DNA of 12,607 nt from Novosphingobium sp. Lineage in GTDB: Bacteria > Pseudomonadota > Alphaproteobacteria > Sphingomonadales > Sphingomonadaceae. The notes beneath the pieces were generated by a model, which was not told the origin of the DNA, ran no database searches, and worked only from the letters and a program-made list of their open reading frames with translations. Position 1 is the stretch's first letter, and every line of letters begins with the position of its first letter. The DNA lies in assembly GCA_027490345.1 (NCBI GenBank), contig JAIXYF010000082.1, positions 1-12,607 of the forward strand, in the 5' to 3' direction. Below, piece after piece: positions 5,186 to 12,494 of this stretch. The translations under genes were made by a program, and so were the position numbers.

Positions 5186-7675
5186 TCAGAGACCGCGGAA
5201 GCTGAGGCCCACTTCAACGCCAAAGTAGCGCGGTGCGCCGAAGTTGGAGTTGAGCCACAGACCCGCCACGTTCTGCGAAGCAATGCGATAGCGCTCGTCG
5301 GTCAGGTTCCGGCCGATCGCCTTGATGTAGTACTTGTTGTCGATTTCCGACAGCGTGAGCGAGGCGTTCACCAGCGTGCGGGCGTTGAGGAACGTGTTGC
5401 CCAGCGGCGTATCGATCGCCTGCGTGTTGAGGTTGCGGCTGGTGTGCGCAGCCGATGCATTGGCGATGATCTTGTAGTTCGAGCCCAGCGGCACTTCGTA
5501 AGCGCCGTCGATCGTCCACTGCCAGCGCGGAGCACGGTCCAGCGGTGCGGTGGCAAGATCATAGCCGGCGGTCGGCGCGGTGTAGGAATCGTAGGCCGAA
5601 TCCTGGAAGCCCAGCACGCCGCGCAAGGTGAAGCCCTTGAACAGACGCGCGGTGGCTTCGGCTTCGATGCCCTTCACCGTGGCGCTCGCCGCATTGACGA
5701 AGATCGTCACCTGGTTCGGGTTGCCATTGACCACGATCGGCACGTTGAGCTGCTTCTGCAGATCCTTGTACTTCACGTAAAAGCCGGTGAGGTTGAAGCG
5801 CAGGCGGTGATCCCACAGTTCGGTCTTCACACCCGCTTCGAACGAGTCTGCCGTTTCAGGCCGCGTGGCGCGGGCCGCAGCGCGGAAGGCATCAAGATCG
5901 GCACCGAAGGCCGCGAAGCCGCCGATCTGATCGTTGAAACCGCCGCTCTTGAAGCCGCGCGAGTAGTTCACGTAGGCGAACACATCGGGATTGGCTTGAT
6001 AGCCCAGCGTCACGCGCCAGGTCGGGCTGTTGGACTTGTTGTTCACCGTCACGACACCGGCGGGATAACGGAACACGCTGGCATCCAGCGCTTCGTCGAT
6101 CTTGATCGAAGGATCAAAGCCGCCGCCCAGCTGCGGGATGAACGTCTGCTGACGGCCAAACCAGGTCTTGTCTTCCCAGGTATAGCGCACACCGCCAGTG
6201 AGCGAGAGCTCGGGCGTGATCTTGTAGGTGCCTTCGGCGAAGACCGCCTTCGAGCTGGAACGCTGTGCGTTGCACAGGATATAGGGCGTATCGTTCCAGT
6301 TGCCGAATGGCAGCGGTCCGGCGGTCAGATCGAGGAAGCCGAGGATCTGGGCCACGCAGAAATCGACCGTTTCGCGCTGATAGAAGCCGCCGATCACTGC
6401 ATCAAACGCGGTGCCGGTGTTGGTGGCAAAGCGCAGTTCCTGCTGGAAGGTCTTGCGGTTGTCATCACGCGTTGCATCGAAGAACGACAGCGGCGTGCCA
6501 TCCTTGCCGATGGCGACAGCGCCGGCATAGGAGTTCGGGATGCGCGACAGCTGGCGGCGCCAGCCGGTGACCGACGTCAGCTTGCCGAAATCGAACTCGT
6601 AGTCGGCATTCAGGTAGAACCCGTCGACCGAGATGCGCTGGCCGTCGCGCATCTTGATAAGCCCGTCCTGCCGATAGCTCACGGCCGCACGGTCGAGCGG
6701 ATCGATCTCTTCCTGCCGCACGATGATGCCGAGGCCGTCCGTCGCGAAGCCGCCCGGACCCGTGTAGAGATAGTTTTCGTTGACCGAGGGCACCGTTTCC
6801 GAACGATCCCGCAGATATTCGCCCTGCGCCAGGATCGAAAGGCGGCTGCTCGGCTGCCACAGCAGCTTGGCGCGCAGGTTGATCACGTCCTTGCCGCCAG
6901 CGGCCTTGCCATCAAGGCAGCCCGATTGGCCAAAGAAGTTGCTCGTCGGCAGGCCGCCAACCGGGCCGTAGCAGGCGCCGTTCTTGTAGAAGCCGTCCGA
7001 GGTTTCCGCCCCGCCAACCACGCGCAGCGCCATGTTGTCGAAAATCGGCACGTTGGCGGCCAGCTGCAGCCGGCGAGTGGCGAACGAGCCCAGCTCGAAC
7101 CGGCCATCAACGCCGATCTTGCCCAGCTCAGGACGCTTCGTCTTCACCGTAACCGCGCCGCCCGTGGTATTCTTGCCGAACAGCGTGCCCTGCGGACCGC
7201 GCAGCACTTCGACTTGCGCCACGTCGAACGTGTCAAGCAGCTGGGTCTGCACCGAAGGCACCACGAAATCGTCGACGAGCACAGCCACCGGCGGCTCGAA
7301 GTAGACGATGATCGAGGTCTGGCCCACGCCGCGCATGGCGAACGAGGCAGCGTTGAAGTTTGTGATCGTGTTGGCCGAGAAGTTCGGCACGAACGCGGCG
7401 AGATCACCGATGTCGCGCGGGCTGGACTGGCGGATCAGCGACGAGTCCACGGCAGATACCGCAACCGGGGTGCGCTGCAGGTTCGAGCTGCGCCGCGTTG
7501 CGGTGACGACGATTTCGCCCAGCCGGTCGCTCGCCATGTCTTCGGCGCCCGTCTGCGCTGCGGCTGCCTGAGGCGCCGCCGCCTGCGGTTCGTCGTTTGC
7601 AAATGCCGGTGCTGCGATCATCGCTGCAGCAATTGCGCCGAATGCTGCCGTCCAGCGCACGTCCCTCAGTGCCAT
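5186..7675 (-). CDS. TonB-dependent outer-membrane receptor
   Basis: The protein has 829 residues from the chosen ATG at 7675, a usual length for this family. That start is preferred because GAGGAG lies 7 bases upstream and because it yields a clean signal peptide (MALRDVRWTAAF then a hydrophobic run to APAFA, cleavage near residue 26). In-frame ATGs at 7681, 7690, 7699 and 7747 are alternatives. A low-complexity Ala/Gln linker leads to the TonB box-like EIVVTATRR at about 54-62. The plug domain follows, with RGVGQTS, VEVLRGPQGTLFGKNTTGGAV and TVKTKRP to about residue 172. The rest forms the beta barrel, with motifs such as GYQANPDVFAYVNYSRGFKS. The last residue is Leu, not the more common Phe or Trp. 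Such sphingomonad receptors import hydrophobic or complex nutrients with energy from TonB-ExbBD. Pairing with a Rieske oxygenase suggests import of that pathway's substrate. Confidence 0.93.
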   Translation of the reverse strand: MALRDVRWTAAFGAIAAAMIAAPAFANDEPQAAAPQAAAAQTGAEDMASDRLGEIVVTATRRSSNLQRTPVAVSAVDSSLIRQSSPRDIGDLAAFVPNFSANTITNFNAASFAMRGVGQTSIIVYFEPPVAVLVDDFVVPSVQTQLLDTFDVAQVEVLRGPQGTLFGKNTTGGAVTVKTKRPELGKIGVDGRFELGSFATRRLQLAANVPIFDNMALRVVGGAETSDGFYKNGACYGPVGGLPTSNFFGQSGCLDGKAAGGKDVINLRAKLLWQPSSRLSILAQGEYLRDRSETVPSVNENYLYTGPGGFATDGLGIIVRQEEIDPLDRAAVSYRQDGLIKMRDGQRISVDGFYLNADYEFDFGKLTSVTGWRRQLSRIPNSYAGAVAIGKDGTPLSFFDATRDDNRKTFQQELRFATNTGTAFDAVIGGFYQRETVDFCVAQILGFLDLTAGPLPFGNWNDTPYILCNAQRSSSKAVFAEGTYKITPELSLTGGVRYTWEDKTWFGRQQTFIPQLGGGFDPSIKIDEALDASVFRYPAGVVTVNNKSNSPTWRVTLGYQANPDVFAYVNYSRGFKSGGFNDQIGGFAAFGADLDAFRAAARATRPETADSFEAGVKTELWDHRLRFNLTGFYVKYKDLQKQLNVPIVVNGNPNQVTIFVNAASATVKGIEAEATARLFKGFTLRGVLGFQDSAYDSYTAPTAGYDLATAPLDRAPRWQWTIDGAYEVPLGSNYKIIANASAAHTSRNLNTQAIDTPLGNTFLNARTLVNASLTLSEIDNKYYIKAIGRNLTDERYRIASQNVAGLWLNSNFGAPRYFGVEVGLSFRGL

Positions 7676-7719
7676 CCCCATACTCCTCATGCCCCGCATT
7701 ACCGTGCGGTGTGGGGTGG

Positions 7720-7747
7720 AAGATAGACTCCGGGGCGCATTTTGCAA
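7720..7747 (-). promoter_or_regulatory. Predicted promoter of the TonB receptor gene
   Basis: On the minus strand, -35 TTGCAA (7747-7742) and -10 TATCTT (7725-7720) are 16 bases apart, with the start codon 44 bases downstream of the -10. The AT-rich site 7749-7766 abuts the -35 on its upstream side, where an activator or repressor could act. Confidence 0.5.
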
Positions 7748-7748
7748 G

Positions 7749-7766
7749 CAGACATGTATGTTTTTT
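7749..7766. promoter_or_regulatory. Operator-like site next to the receptor promoter
   Basis: CAGACATGTATGTTTTTT matches the site at 1887-1904 in 15 of 18 positions. Both share a small inverted repeat CARAC-NT-GTNTG followed by a T-run. Its function as a regulator site is inferred from this match and its position. Confidence 0.4.
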
Positions 7767-7943
7767 TAACAGCACGTGGCCGCCCGGAAGCCTGCCCCGC
7801 GCAGCGCTGCCCCGTGCTGCGTCAGCCCCCGGCGCCCGCAGCGCCGCCCGGCAATGTTGGCAATTGCGAAGCATCGCGCACCATGGGCCGCCGCCCCACT
7901 TGCCCAAAGGTGCTGGCGCACCCGGTTTCCCATGGATCATGCC

Positions 7944-7983
7944 AAACATTCATGATTGTTTTCAGGCAGGCGCGGGTTATCAT
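7944..7983 (+). promoter_or_regulatory. Palindrome and predicted promoter of the plus-strand operon
   Basis: AAACATTCATGATTGTTT (7944-7961) is symmetric in 8 of 9 base pairs. Its right half contains a -35-like TTGTTT (7956-7961), followed after 16 bases by TTATCA (7978-7983). The arrangement suits repression by a protein bound over the -35 element. Confidence 0.45.
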
Positions 7984-8038
7984 GGCCTATAAAGCAGGCC
8001 TGCACCAAGCGGCCGTGCAGGAGAGAGAGCGCGAGAGA

Positions 8039-8629
8039 ATGCCCAATCCGGGAGCCGATCTGGAAGCTCGCATCGCGCGGCTTGAAGGCGATTTTGCCGC
8101 GCGCATCGCGCGGCTGGAAGCCGAATCGCAGATCCGCCAGCTGGTCGCGCGCTACAGCTTCGATATTGATGATCGCCGCATCGATGCCGTGCGTGCGCTG
8201 TTTGCCGATGATGCGGTGCTGCGTTCGCACGACGGGGTGATGCACGCAGCAGGCCCCGATGCGATCATGGCGCAGTTCGATGGCCGCTTTGCCGTGCTTG
8301 GCCCGGGGCACCACGTGATGCACGATATCCAGATCGATTTCGTGGACGCAGACACCGCCACTGGCCGCGTGGCCGGCCATGCCGAACTGATGCGCCACGG
8401 CCGGATGATGGTAGCGGCCATCCGCTATGATGACCGCTATCGCCGCACGCCGGCCGGGTGGAAATTCACCGAGCGCGTTATCGGCTTCCTGTATTATGTG
8501 CCGGTCGAGGCGTACCCCGGCATTCTTGCCCGGCCCGACCGCAATCACGCCTATGCCGAGCCCAAGCTCGCTGACTATCCCGAGACCCTGCCTAGCTGGA
8601 CCGCCTACGAAGCGGCGCGTCCCGCCTGA
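8039..8629 (+). CDS. NTF2-like / SnoaL-like domain protein
   Basis: The protein has 196 residues from the ATG at 8039, which follows a purine-rich AGGAGAGAGAG stretch. An in-frame ATG at 7982 would add 19 residues but lies on top of the predicted promoter. Residues 8-29 form two near-identical 11-residue units (LEARIARLEGD and FAARIARLEAE), a short coiled-coil-like helix. The NTF2-like cone follows: QIRQLVARYSFDIDDRRIDA, VRALFADDAVL, HHVMHDIQIDFVDADTATGR and WKFTERVIGFLYYVP. Small enzymes of this fold act as isomerases, cyclases, dehydratases or dioxygenase partners, and many have unknown activity. No catalytic residue set could be assigned. It is the first gene of a four-gene operon, 24 bases before the next gene. 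Confidence 0.8.
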   Translation: MPNPGADLEARIARLEGDFAARIARLEAESQIRQLVARYSFDIDDRRIDAVRALFADDAVLRSHDGVMHAAGPDAIMAQFDGRFAVLGPGHHVMHDIQIDFVDADTATGRVAGHAELMRHGRMMVAAIRYDDRYRRTPAGWKFTERVIGFLYYVPVEAYPGILARPDRNHAYAEPKLADYPETLPSWTAYEAARPA

Positions 8630-8653
8630 AATCGCACCTGAAAGAGAGACCCG

Positions 8654-8953
8654 ATGGCCTTTTCATTCCTCTCCCGCTTCCGCATCCGCGCCGACAAGGA
8701 AGCCGAATTCATCGCGCTCGCCAAGGAAATGGAAGCCCTTGCCCCCGCTGAGCCGGGCACGCTAGCCTATCAGTTCTACCGGCTTGCGGAGCCGGGCATG
8801 TTCGCGGTCTACGAGCGTTTCACCGACGAGGACGCTGACCAGGCCCACATCGCCTATCCCCACAACCAGCCGCTGATCGAGCGGATGCTCGCGTGCATGG
8901 ACGGATCCTACTCGCGCGAACTGCTCCACGATCTCGAACCGGCCAAAGGCTGA
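8654..8953 (+). CDS. ABM-fold small protein 1 (putative quinol monooxygenase family)
   Basis: This 99-residue protein has the dimeric alpha/beta-barrel pattern of the antibiotic-biosynthesis-monooxygenase (ABM) family: SRFRIRADKEAEFIALAKEM, EPGTLAYQFYRL, MFAVYERFTDEDADQAHIAY and a C-terminal helix with LACMDGSYSRELLHDLEP. Members include cofactor-free monooxygenases that oxidise quinols or polyketide phenols, but others are only stress or catabolic accessory proteins, so enzyme activity is unproven. An AGAGAG site precedes the ATG. Only 4 bases separate its stop from the next ABM gene, a distant relative. Confidence 0.8.
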   Translation: MAFSFLSRFRIRADKEAEFIALAKEMEALAPAEPGTLAYQFYRLAEPGMFAVYERFTDEDADQAHIAYPHNQPLIERMLACMDGSYSRELLHDLEPAKG

Positions 8954-8957
8954 AACC

Positions 8958-9254
8958 ATGACGGCAAAAAGTTTCATCGCGCAGCTGCGCACGAAGCCCG
9001 AAAAGCGGGACGAACTGATCGCGCTCCAGACCGAGCTGAAAAAGCTGGTGTTCGAGAACGAACCCGGCGCGCTCGTCTATGAGCTGTTCCAATCAGAAGA
9101 AGACCCGGACCTGTTCCACTGTGTCGCCACGTTCAAGGACGACGCCGCGTTCGAGACGCATATGCACATCGATTTCCATGATCGGCTGGTGCCGCCTGTT
9201 CTGGCGTGCCTGGCAGAGGACATGAAGCTTTCGTTCTACCGCTCGCTCGATTGA
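8958..9254 (+). CDS. ABM-fold small protein 2 (putative quinol monooxygenase family)
   Basis: This is a 98-residue member of the ABM fold: AQLRTKPEKRDELIALQTEL, NEPGALVYELFQS, DLFHCVATFKDDAAFETH and VLACLAEDMKLSFYRSLD. It shares with the preceding protein the IAL helix, EPG-L-Y strand, the F-D-x-A segment before a His and the LAC helix, at low overall identity, so the pair probably arose by duplication and then diverged. The tight spacing (4 bases before, 14 after) indicates one transcript. ABM proteins work as dimers, so a heterodimer of the two is possible. Activity is not provable from sequence. Confidence 0.8.
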   Translation: MTAKSFIAQLRTKPEKRDELIALQTELKKLVFENEPGALVYELFQSEEDPDLFHCVATFKDDAAFETHMHIDFHDRLVPPVLACLAEDMKLSFYRSLD

Positions 9255-9268
9255 AAGGGCCACGCGCC

Positions 9269-11155
9269 ATGATGTTCAAAGCAGGCCGCCTTGCGGTCCT
9301 TTCCGGCTTCGCAGCCCTTGCGCTTGCCGCCGGTCTTAACGCCGCCACGCCGACGCGCATCAAGTCCACCGAGGATCTGCAGTCCCGCGCCGGCCCCACC
9401 ATCGATCCCGAAACCGCGCCGGGCCGCGCCATTTTCGAACGCGCCTGCGCGATGTGCCATCTGGGCGGCGTGCCCAAGGCGCCCTCGCCCGGCTTTCTGG
9501 CTATGCTGGCCCCCGATGCCATCGTCAGCGCGATGACCACGGGCGTGATGCGCCAGCAATCGGCCAGCCTTTCGGCAGCGGAGAAAATCCAGGTCGCCGA
9601 GTATCTCACGCGCACGCCCTATGCCTCGTATCAGCGCCCGGCCCCGCCGCCGCGCTGCAAGGGCGCTGCGGCCAAGTTCGACATGACCGACGTGCCCGCC
9701 GCCATCGGCTGGGGCCATGACAACCGCCGCTTCGTGCCCACGGAAATCGCGGGCCTTGCCAAGGCCGATGTGCCCAAGCTGAAGCTGAAATGGGCCTTCG
9801 CCTATCCCGCCGCCACGCACATCCGCTCGCAGCCCACCGTGGCATGGGGCACGCTGTTCGTCGGAAGCCAGGACGGCACGGTCTACGCTTTCGATCCGGA
9901 CACAGGCTGCACGAAGTGGACGAACCGCCTCAGCGCCGAAGTGCGCACCGCCATCGTGGCGGATGCTGCCTCCAAGCGGCTCTATTTCGGCGATCTCCTC
10001 GGCAAGGTCCACGCGCTCGATGCCATGACCGGCAAGGAACTGTGGGCTGCCAAGATGAGCGACCATGCCGATGCCACGATCACCGGCACGCCCACGCTGG
10101 GCGGCGGCCAGTTGTTCGTGCCCGTCTCCTCGCTCGAAGTCGTGCAGGCGGGCAACCCTGCCTATCCCTGCTGCACCTTCCGCGGCTCGGTCGTCGCGGT
10201 TGATCCGGCAACGGGCACCGAAAAGTGGCGCGCCTACACCGCAGGCCAGCCGGTGCCGCAGGGCAAGACCACCGATGGCACCCAGATCCTTGGCCCATCC
10301 GGCGCACCGGTCTGGAACAGCCCGACGTATGACGCCGCCACCAACCGCGTCTATTTCGGTTCGGGCGAGAACTACTCCTCCCCCGCCGACGATGGTTCGG
10401 ACGCGGTCTTCGCGGTCGATGCTGCCACCGGCAAGCGCCTCTGGAACACGCAGCTCACCGTGGGCGATGCGTGGAATGTCGGCTGCATGATGGGCCTCGG
10501 CTCGTGCCCCAAGGAAGGCGGGCCTGACTACGACGTCGCCGCCTCGCCAATGCTGGTCGATACCGCAACCGGCGCAAAAATGATCGTCGTCGGGCAGAAG
10601 TCCGGGCAGGCCTGGGGCCTCGATCCCGAAACCGGCAAGGTCAAGTGGATGACCCGGCTCGGCCATGGCGGCACGCAGGGCGGCGTCCACTTCGGCATGT
10701 CGGCCGAAGGGACCCGCGTGTTCGTGCCGATCAACGATATGGCCGATACCGGCGACGCGCGCCTCTATGACCCCGCCCTTCGCGGCGCCGGGCTTCATGC
10801 GCTGGATGCCACCAATGGTAACATCGTTTGGCAGGCCAAGGCCGAGAACAAGTGCGAGGGCCGCAAGTTCTGCGATCCGGGCATTTCCGCCGCCGTCACC
10901 AGCATCCCCGGTGTGGTCTTCGGCGGGCACCTTGATGGCATGCTGCGCGCCTATGATGCCGATAGCGGCGCGGTGCTGTGGCAATACGATACCAACCAGC
11001 CCATGCCCGCCATCGGCGGCCAGACCGCCAAGGGCGGCAGCATGAGCGGCCCCGGCGCAGCCGTGTGGAAGGGCAAGGTCTTCGTGAACTCGGGCTATGG
11101 CATGTATAGCCACTCACCGGGCAACGCGCTGATGGTATTCGAAGCCGCGAAGTAA
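9269..11155 (+). CDS. Periplasmic cytochrome c / PQQ alcohol dehydrogenase (polyvinyl-alcohol-dehydrogenase-like)
   Basis: The protein has 628 residues from the ATG at 9269, 14 bases after the previous gene; a longer form from 9206 would overlap that gene and spoil the signal peptide. MMFKAGRLAVLSGFAALALA is an export signal. The N-terminal c-type cytochrome binds haem through CAMCH (Cys60, Cys63, His64), with Met94 in TTGVMRQQ the likely sixth ligand. The remainder is a PQQ beta propeller with repeated blades such as DGTVYAFDPDTGCTKW, GKVHALDAMTGKELW and GSVVAVDPATGTEKW. Cys301-Cys302 (YPCCTFRG) fit the vicinal disulfide typical of PQQ dehydrogenases. This cytochrome-first order and size match polyvinyl alcohol dehydrogenase, a quinohaemoprotein that oxidises secondary alcohols and passes electrons to the respiratory chain. 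Here the small partner genes suggest another alcohol, so PVA itself is not claimed. Confidence 0.9.
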   Translation: MMFKAGRLAVLSGFAALALAAGLNAATPTRIKSTEDLQSRAGPTIDPETAPGRAIFERACAMCHLGGVPKAPSPGFLAMLAPDAIVSAMTTGVMRQQSASLSAAEKIQVAEYLTRTPYASYQRPAPPPRCKGAAAKFDMTDVPAAIGWGHDNRRFVPTEIAGLAKADVPKLKLKWAFAYPAATHIRSQPTVAWGTLFVGSQDGTVYAFDPDTGCTKWTNRLSAEVRTAIVADAASKRLYFGDLLGKVHALDAMTGKELWAAKMSDHADATITGTPTLGGGQLFVPVSSLEVVQAGNPAYPCCTFRGSVVAVDPATGTEKWRAYTAGQPVPQGKTTDGTQILGPSGAPVWNSPTYDAATNRVYFGSGENYSSPADDGSDAVFAVDAATGKRLWNTQLTVGDAWNVGCMMGLGSCPKEGGPDYDVAASPMLVDTATGAKMIVVGQKSGQAWGLDPETGKVKWMTRLGHGGTQGGVHFGMSAEGTRVFVPINDMADTGDARLYDPALRGAGLHALDATNGNIVWQAKAENKCEGRKFCDPGISAAVTSIPGVVFGGHLDGMLRAYDADSGAVLWQYDTNQPMPAIGGQTAKGGSMSGPGAAVWKGKVFVNSGYGMYSHSPGNALMVFEAAK

Positions 11156-11174
11156 GCACCAAGAGCACAAAAAA

Positions 11175-11202
11175 GGGGCTGGCGGAACGATCCGCCAGCC
11201 CC
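11175..11202. terminator. Bidirectional rho-independent terminator
   Basis: GGGGCTGGCGGA (11175-11186) pairs exactly with TCCGCCAGCCCC (11191-11202) around a 4-base loop. A T-rich tail follows on the plus strand and an A-run (T-run on the minus strand) precedes it. It separates the plus-strand operon from the convergent P450 gene. Confidence 0.9.
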
Positions 11203-11219
11203 CTTTATTTGCCTGTGGC

Positions 11220-12494
11220 TCAGCGCGGCTTCGCCTCGAACTCGATATGCAGCGCCTTCAGGCTGCGCAGCAGGAAATGCGGGTGGACCGAGAAATCGTT
11301 CGCACCGTCCGCAAAATGCATGTCCTCGAACCGGTCAACCACCGCCTGAAAACCCCAGGCCAGCTCGCGCCGGGCCAGCGGCGCGCCAAGGCAGTGATGC
11401 GTGCCCGAACCGAAGCCCATGTGCGCACCCGCGCGGGGCCGTTCCAGATCGAGCTTCTCCGGGCAGTCGAACACGCGTTCATCCCGGTTGGCGGCGGCAA
11501 AACGCACGTTCACCAGCGCGCCCTTGGGGATCACCGTGCCTTCCAGCTCGGCATCCTTCGCGCAGAACCGCATCAGGCTCTGCACCGGCGATTCCAGCCG
11601 CACAACTTCTTCCACGAAGGTCTTCATGTAGCGCTCGGGATCGGACTTCAGCTGGCGCCACACGTCCTTGTTTTCGATCAGCAGCTTCATCCCGGCCGCC
11701 AGCGCATTGGTCGTCGTTTCGCTGCCGCCCACGAACGTGTCCGCCATCATCTCGGCATGCAGTTCGTTGTCATTCAGCGGGCGGCCCCAACCTTCGATCA
11801 CGGTGTTGACCAGCACGCTGATGAGAGAATCATCCGGGTTCTGCCGCAGCCGCTCGAAGATCGGCTGGAAATAGTGCTGCGCCTCGATCTCGCGGTCGAC
11901 CATCTCGATCTCGTCTTCTTCGGGCAGCATCATCGAGATGCGCTTGAAGAAGGCGTCGGTCCAGCGCTTGATCTTCCACATGTCCTCGCGCTTCGCGCCC
12001 ATCTGCTCGCCGATGATGTAGAGCGGCAGCGGCACGCAGAACTGGCTGACCCATTCGCAGCGCCCGTCGGCCACGAAGCCGTCGATCAGCTCGTAGGCCA
12101 GCGTTTCCACCAGCGGATCGATTTCCTTGATCCGGCTCGGCTTGAACGCCTCGTTGAACATGGCGCGCATCTGCTTGTGGTTCGGATCGTCGCGCCCGCT
12201 CAGCGTCGGCTCGGGCAGCCAGCCGCGCTCCTTGAAGCGCGTGACCACCTTCTTCTGCCGCTCGACATTGGCCGAAAGCGTCTGCAGCCCGATGGACTTG
12301 GGGCTGCTCGGAAAGGTTTCGGAATCGAGCAGCACGCGCCGCACGTCCTCGTACCGCGTCACGACGTAGATGTTCGTCCCCGGCTGGCGATAGGCCGGAG
12401 CCTGATCGCGCAGTGCCTTATAGGCATCGTAGGGGCACTGCTGCACCGCCGGATCGAACAGGTTGATGCCAAGATCATCCGCACCATCGCTCAT
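11220..12494 (-). CDS. Cytochrome P450 (bacterial soluble class)
   Basis: This 424-residue protein has no membrane anchor, as is usual for bacterial three-component P450s. The haem signature FGSGTHHCLG places the thiolate ligand at Cys368. The ExxR pair is Glu296/Arg299 (EVVR) and the I-helix oxygen-activation motif is GGSETT with Glu259-Thr260. HKQMRAMFNEAFKP is the C-helix region. It would hydroxylate a small hydrophobic compound using electrons from a ferredoxin and reductase, neither of which is in the window. The ATG at 12494 is chosen over an in-frame ATG at 12521 because it overlaps the stop of the upstream gene as ATGA, a sign of translational coupling. The CYP family and the substrate cannot be read from motifs; terpenoids, steroids or alkyl compounds are all possible. 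Confidence 0.93.
   Translation of the reverse strand: MSDGADDLGINLFDPAVQQCPYDAYKALRDQAPAYRQPGTNIYVVTRYEDVRRVLLDSETFPSSPKSIGLQTLSANVERQKKVVTRFKERGWLPEPTLSGRDDPNHKQMRAMFNEAFKPSRIKEIDPLVETLAYELIDGFVADGRCEWVSQFCVPLPLYIIGEQMGAKREDMWKIKRWTDAFFKRISMMLPEEDEIEMVDREIEAQHYFQPIFERLRQNPDDSLISVLVNTVIEGWGRPLNDNELHAEMMADTFVGGSETTTNALAAGMKLLIENKDVWRQLKSDPERYMKTFVEEVVRLESPVQSLMRFCAKDAELEGTVIPKGALVNVRFAAANRDERVFDCPEKLDLERPRAGAHMGFGSGTHHCLGAPLARRELAWGFQAVVDRFEDMHFADGANDFSVHPHFLLRSLKALHIEFEAKPR

Larger units (their letters stand above)
7676..8038. promoter_or_regulatory. Divergent intergenic region between receptor and plus-strand operon
   Basis: This 363-base spacer holds predicted promoters for both directions and two AT-rich symmetric sites (7749-7766 and 7944-7961). 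The GC-rich middle, about 7780-7930, shows nothing beyond two CCATGG sites. Open frames crossing it look like non-coding sequence. Confidence 0.6.

Noticed and set aside
5090..7726. Long open frame of 878 codons on the plus strand opposite the TonB receptor
   Set aside because: It mirrors the receptor gene, has Arg/His/Ala-rich composition with no recognisable domain, and arises from high GC at third codon positions. The minus-strand receptor has clear family motifs.
7742..8038. Upstream extension of the NTF2-like protein by up to 99 residues
   Set aside because: The extension covers the divergent promoter region, is rich in Pro/Arg/Cys and lacks a ribosome site. The ATG at 8039 follows a purine-rich stretch.
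8654..9254. Reading the ABM and SnoaL-like genes as part of a polyketide cluster
   Set aside because: No polyketide synthase, acyl carrier protein or related gene is present; the surroundings are catabolic.
9236..11113. Long open frame of 625 codons on the minus strand opposite the PQQ dehydrogenase
   Set aside because: It is a GC-driven antisense shadow; the plus-strand frame has a signal peptide, a haem motif and propeller repeats.
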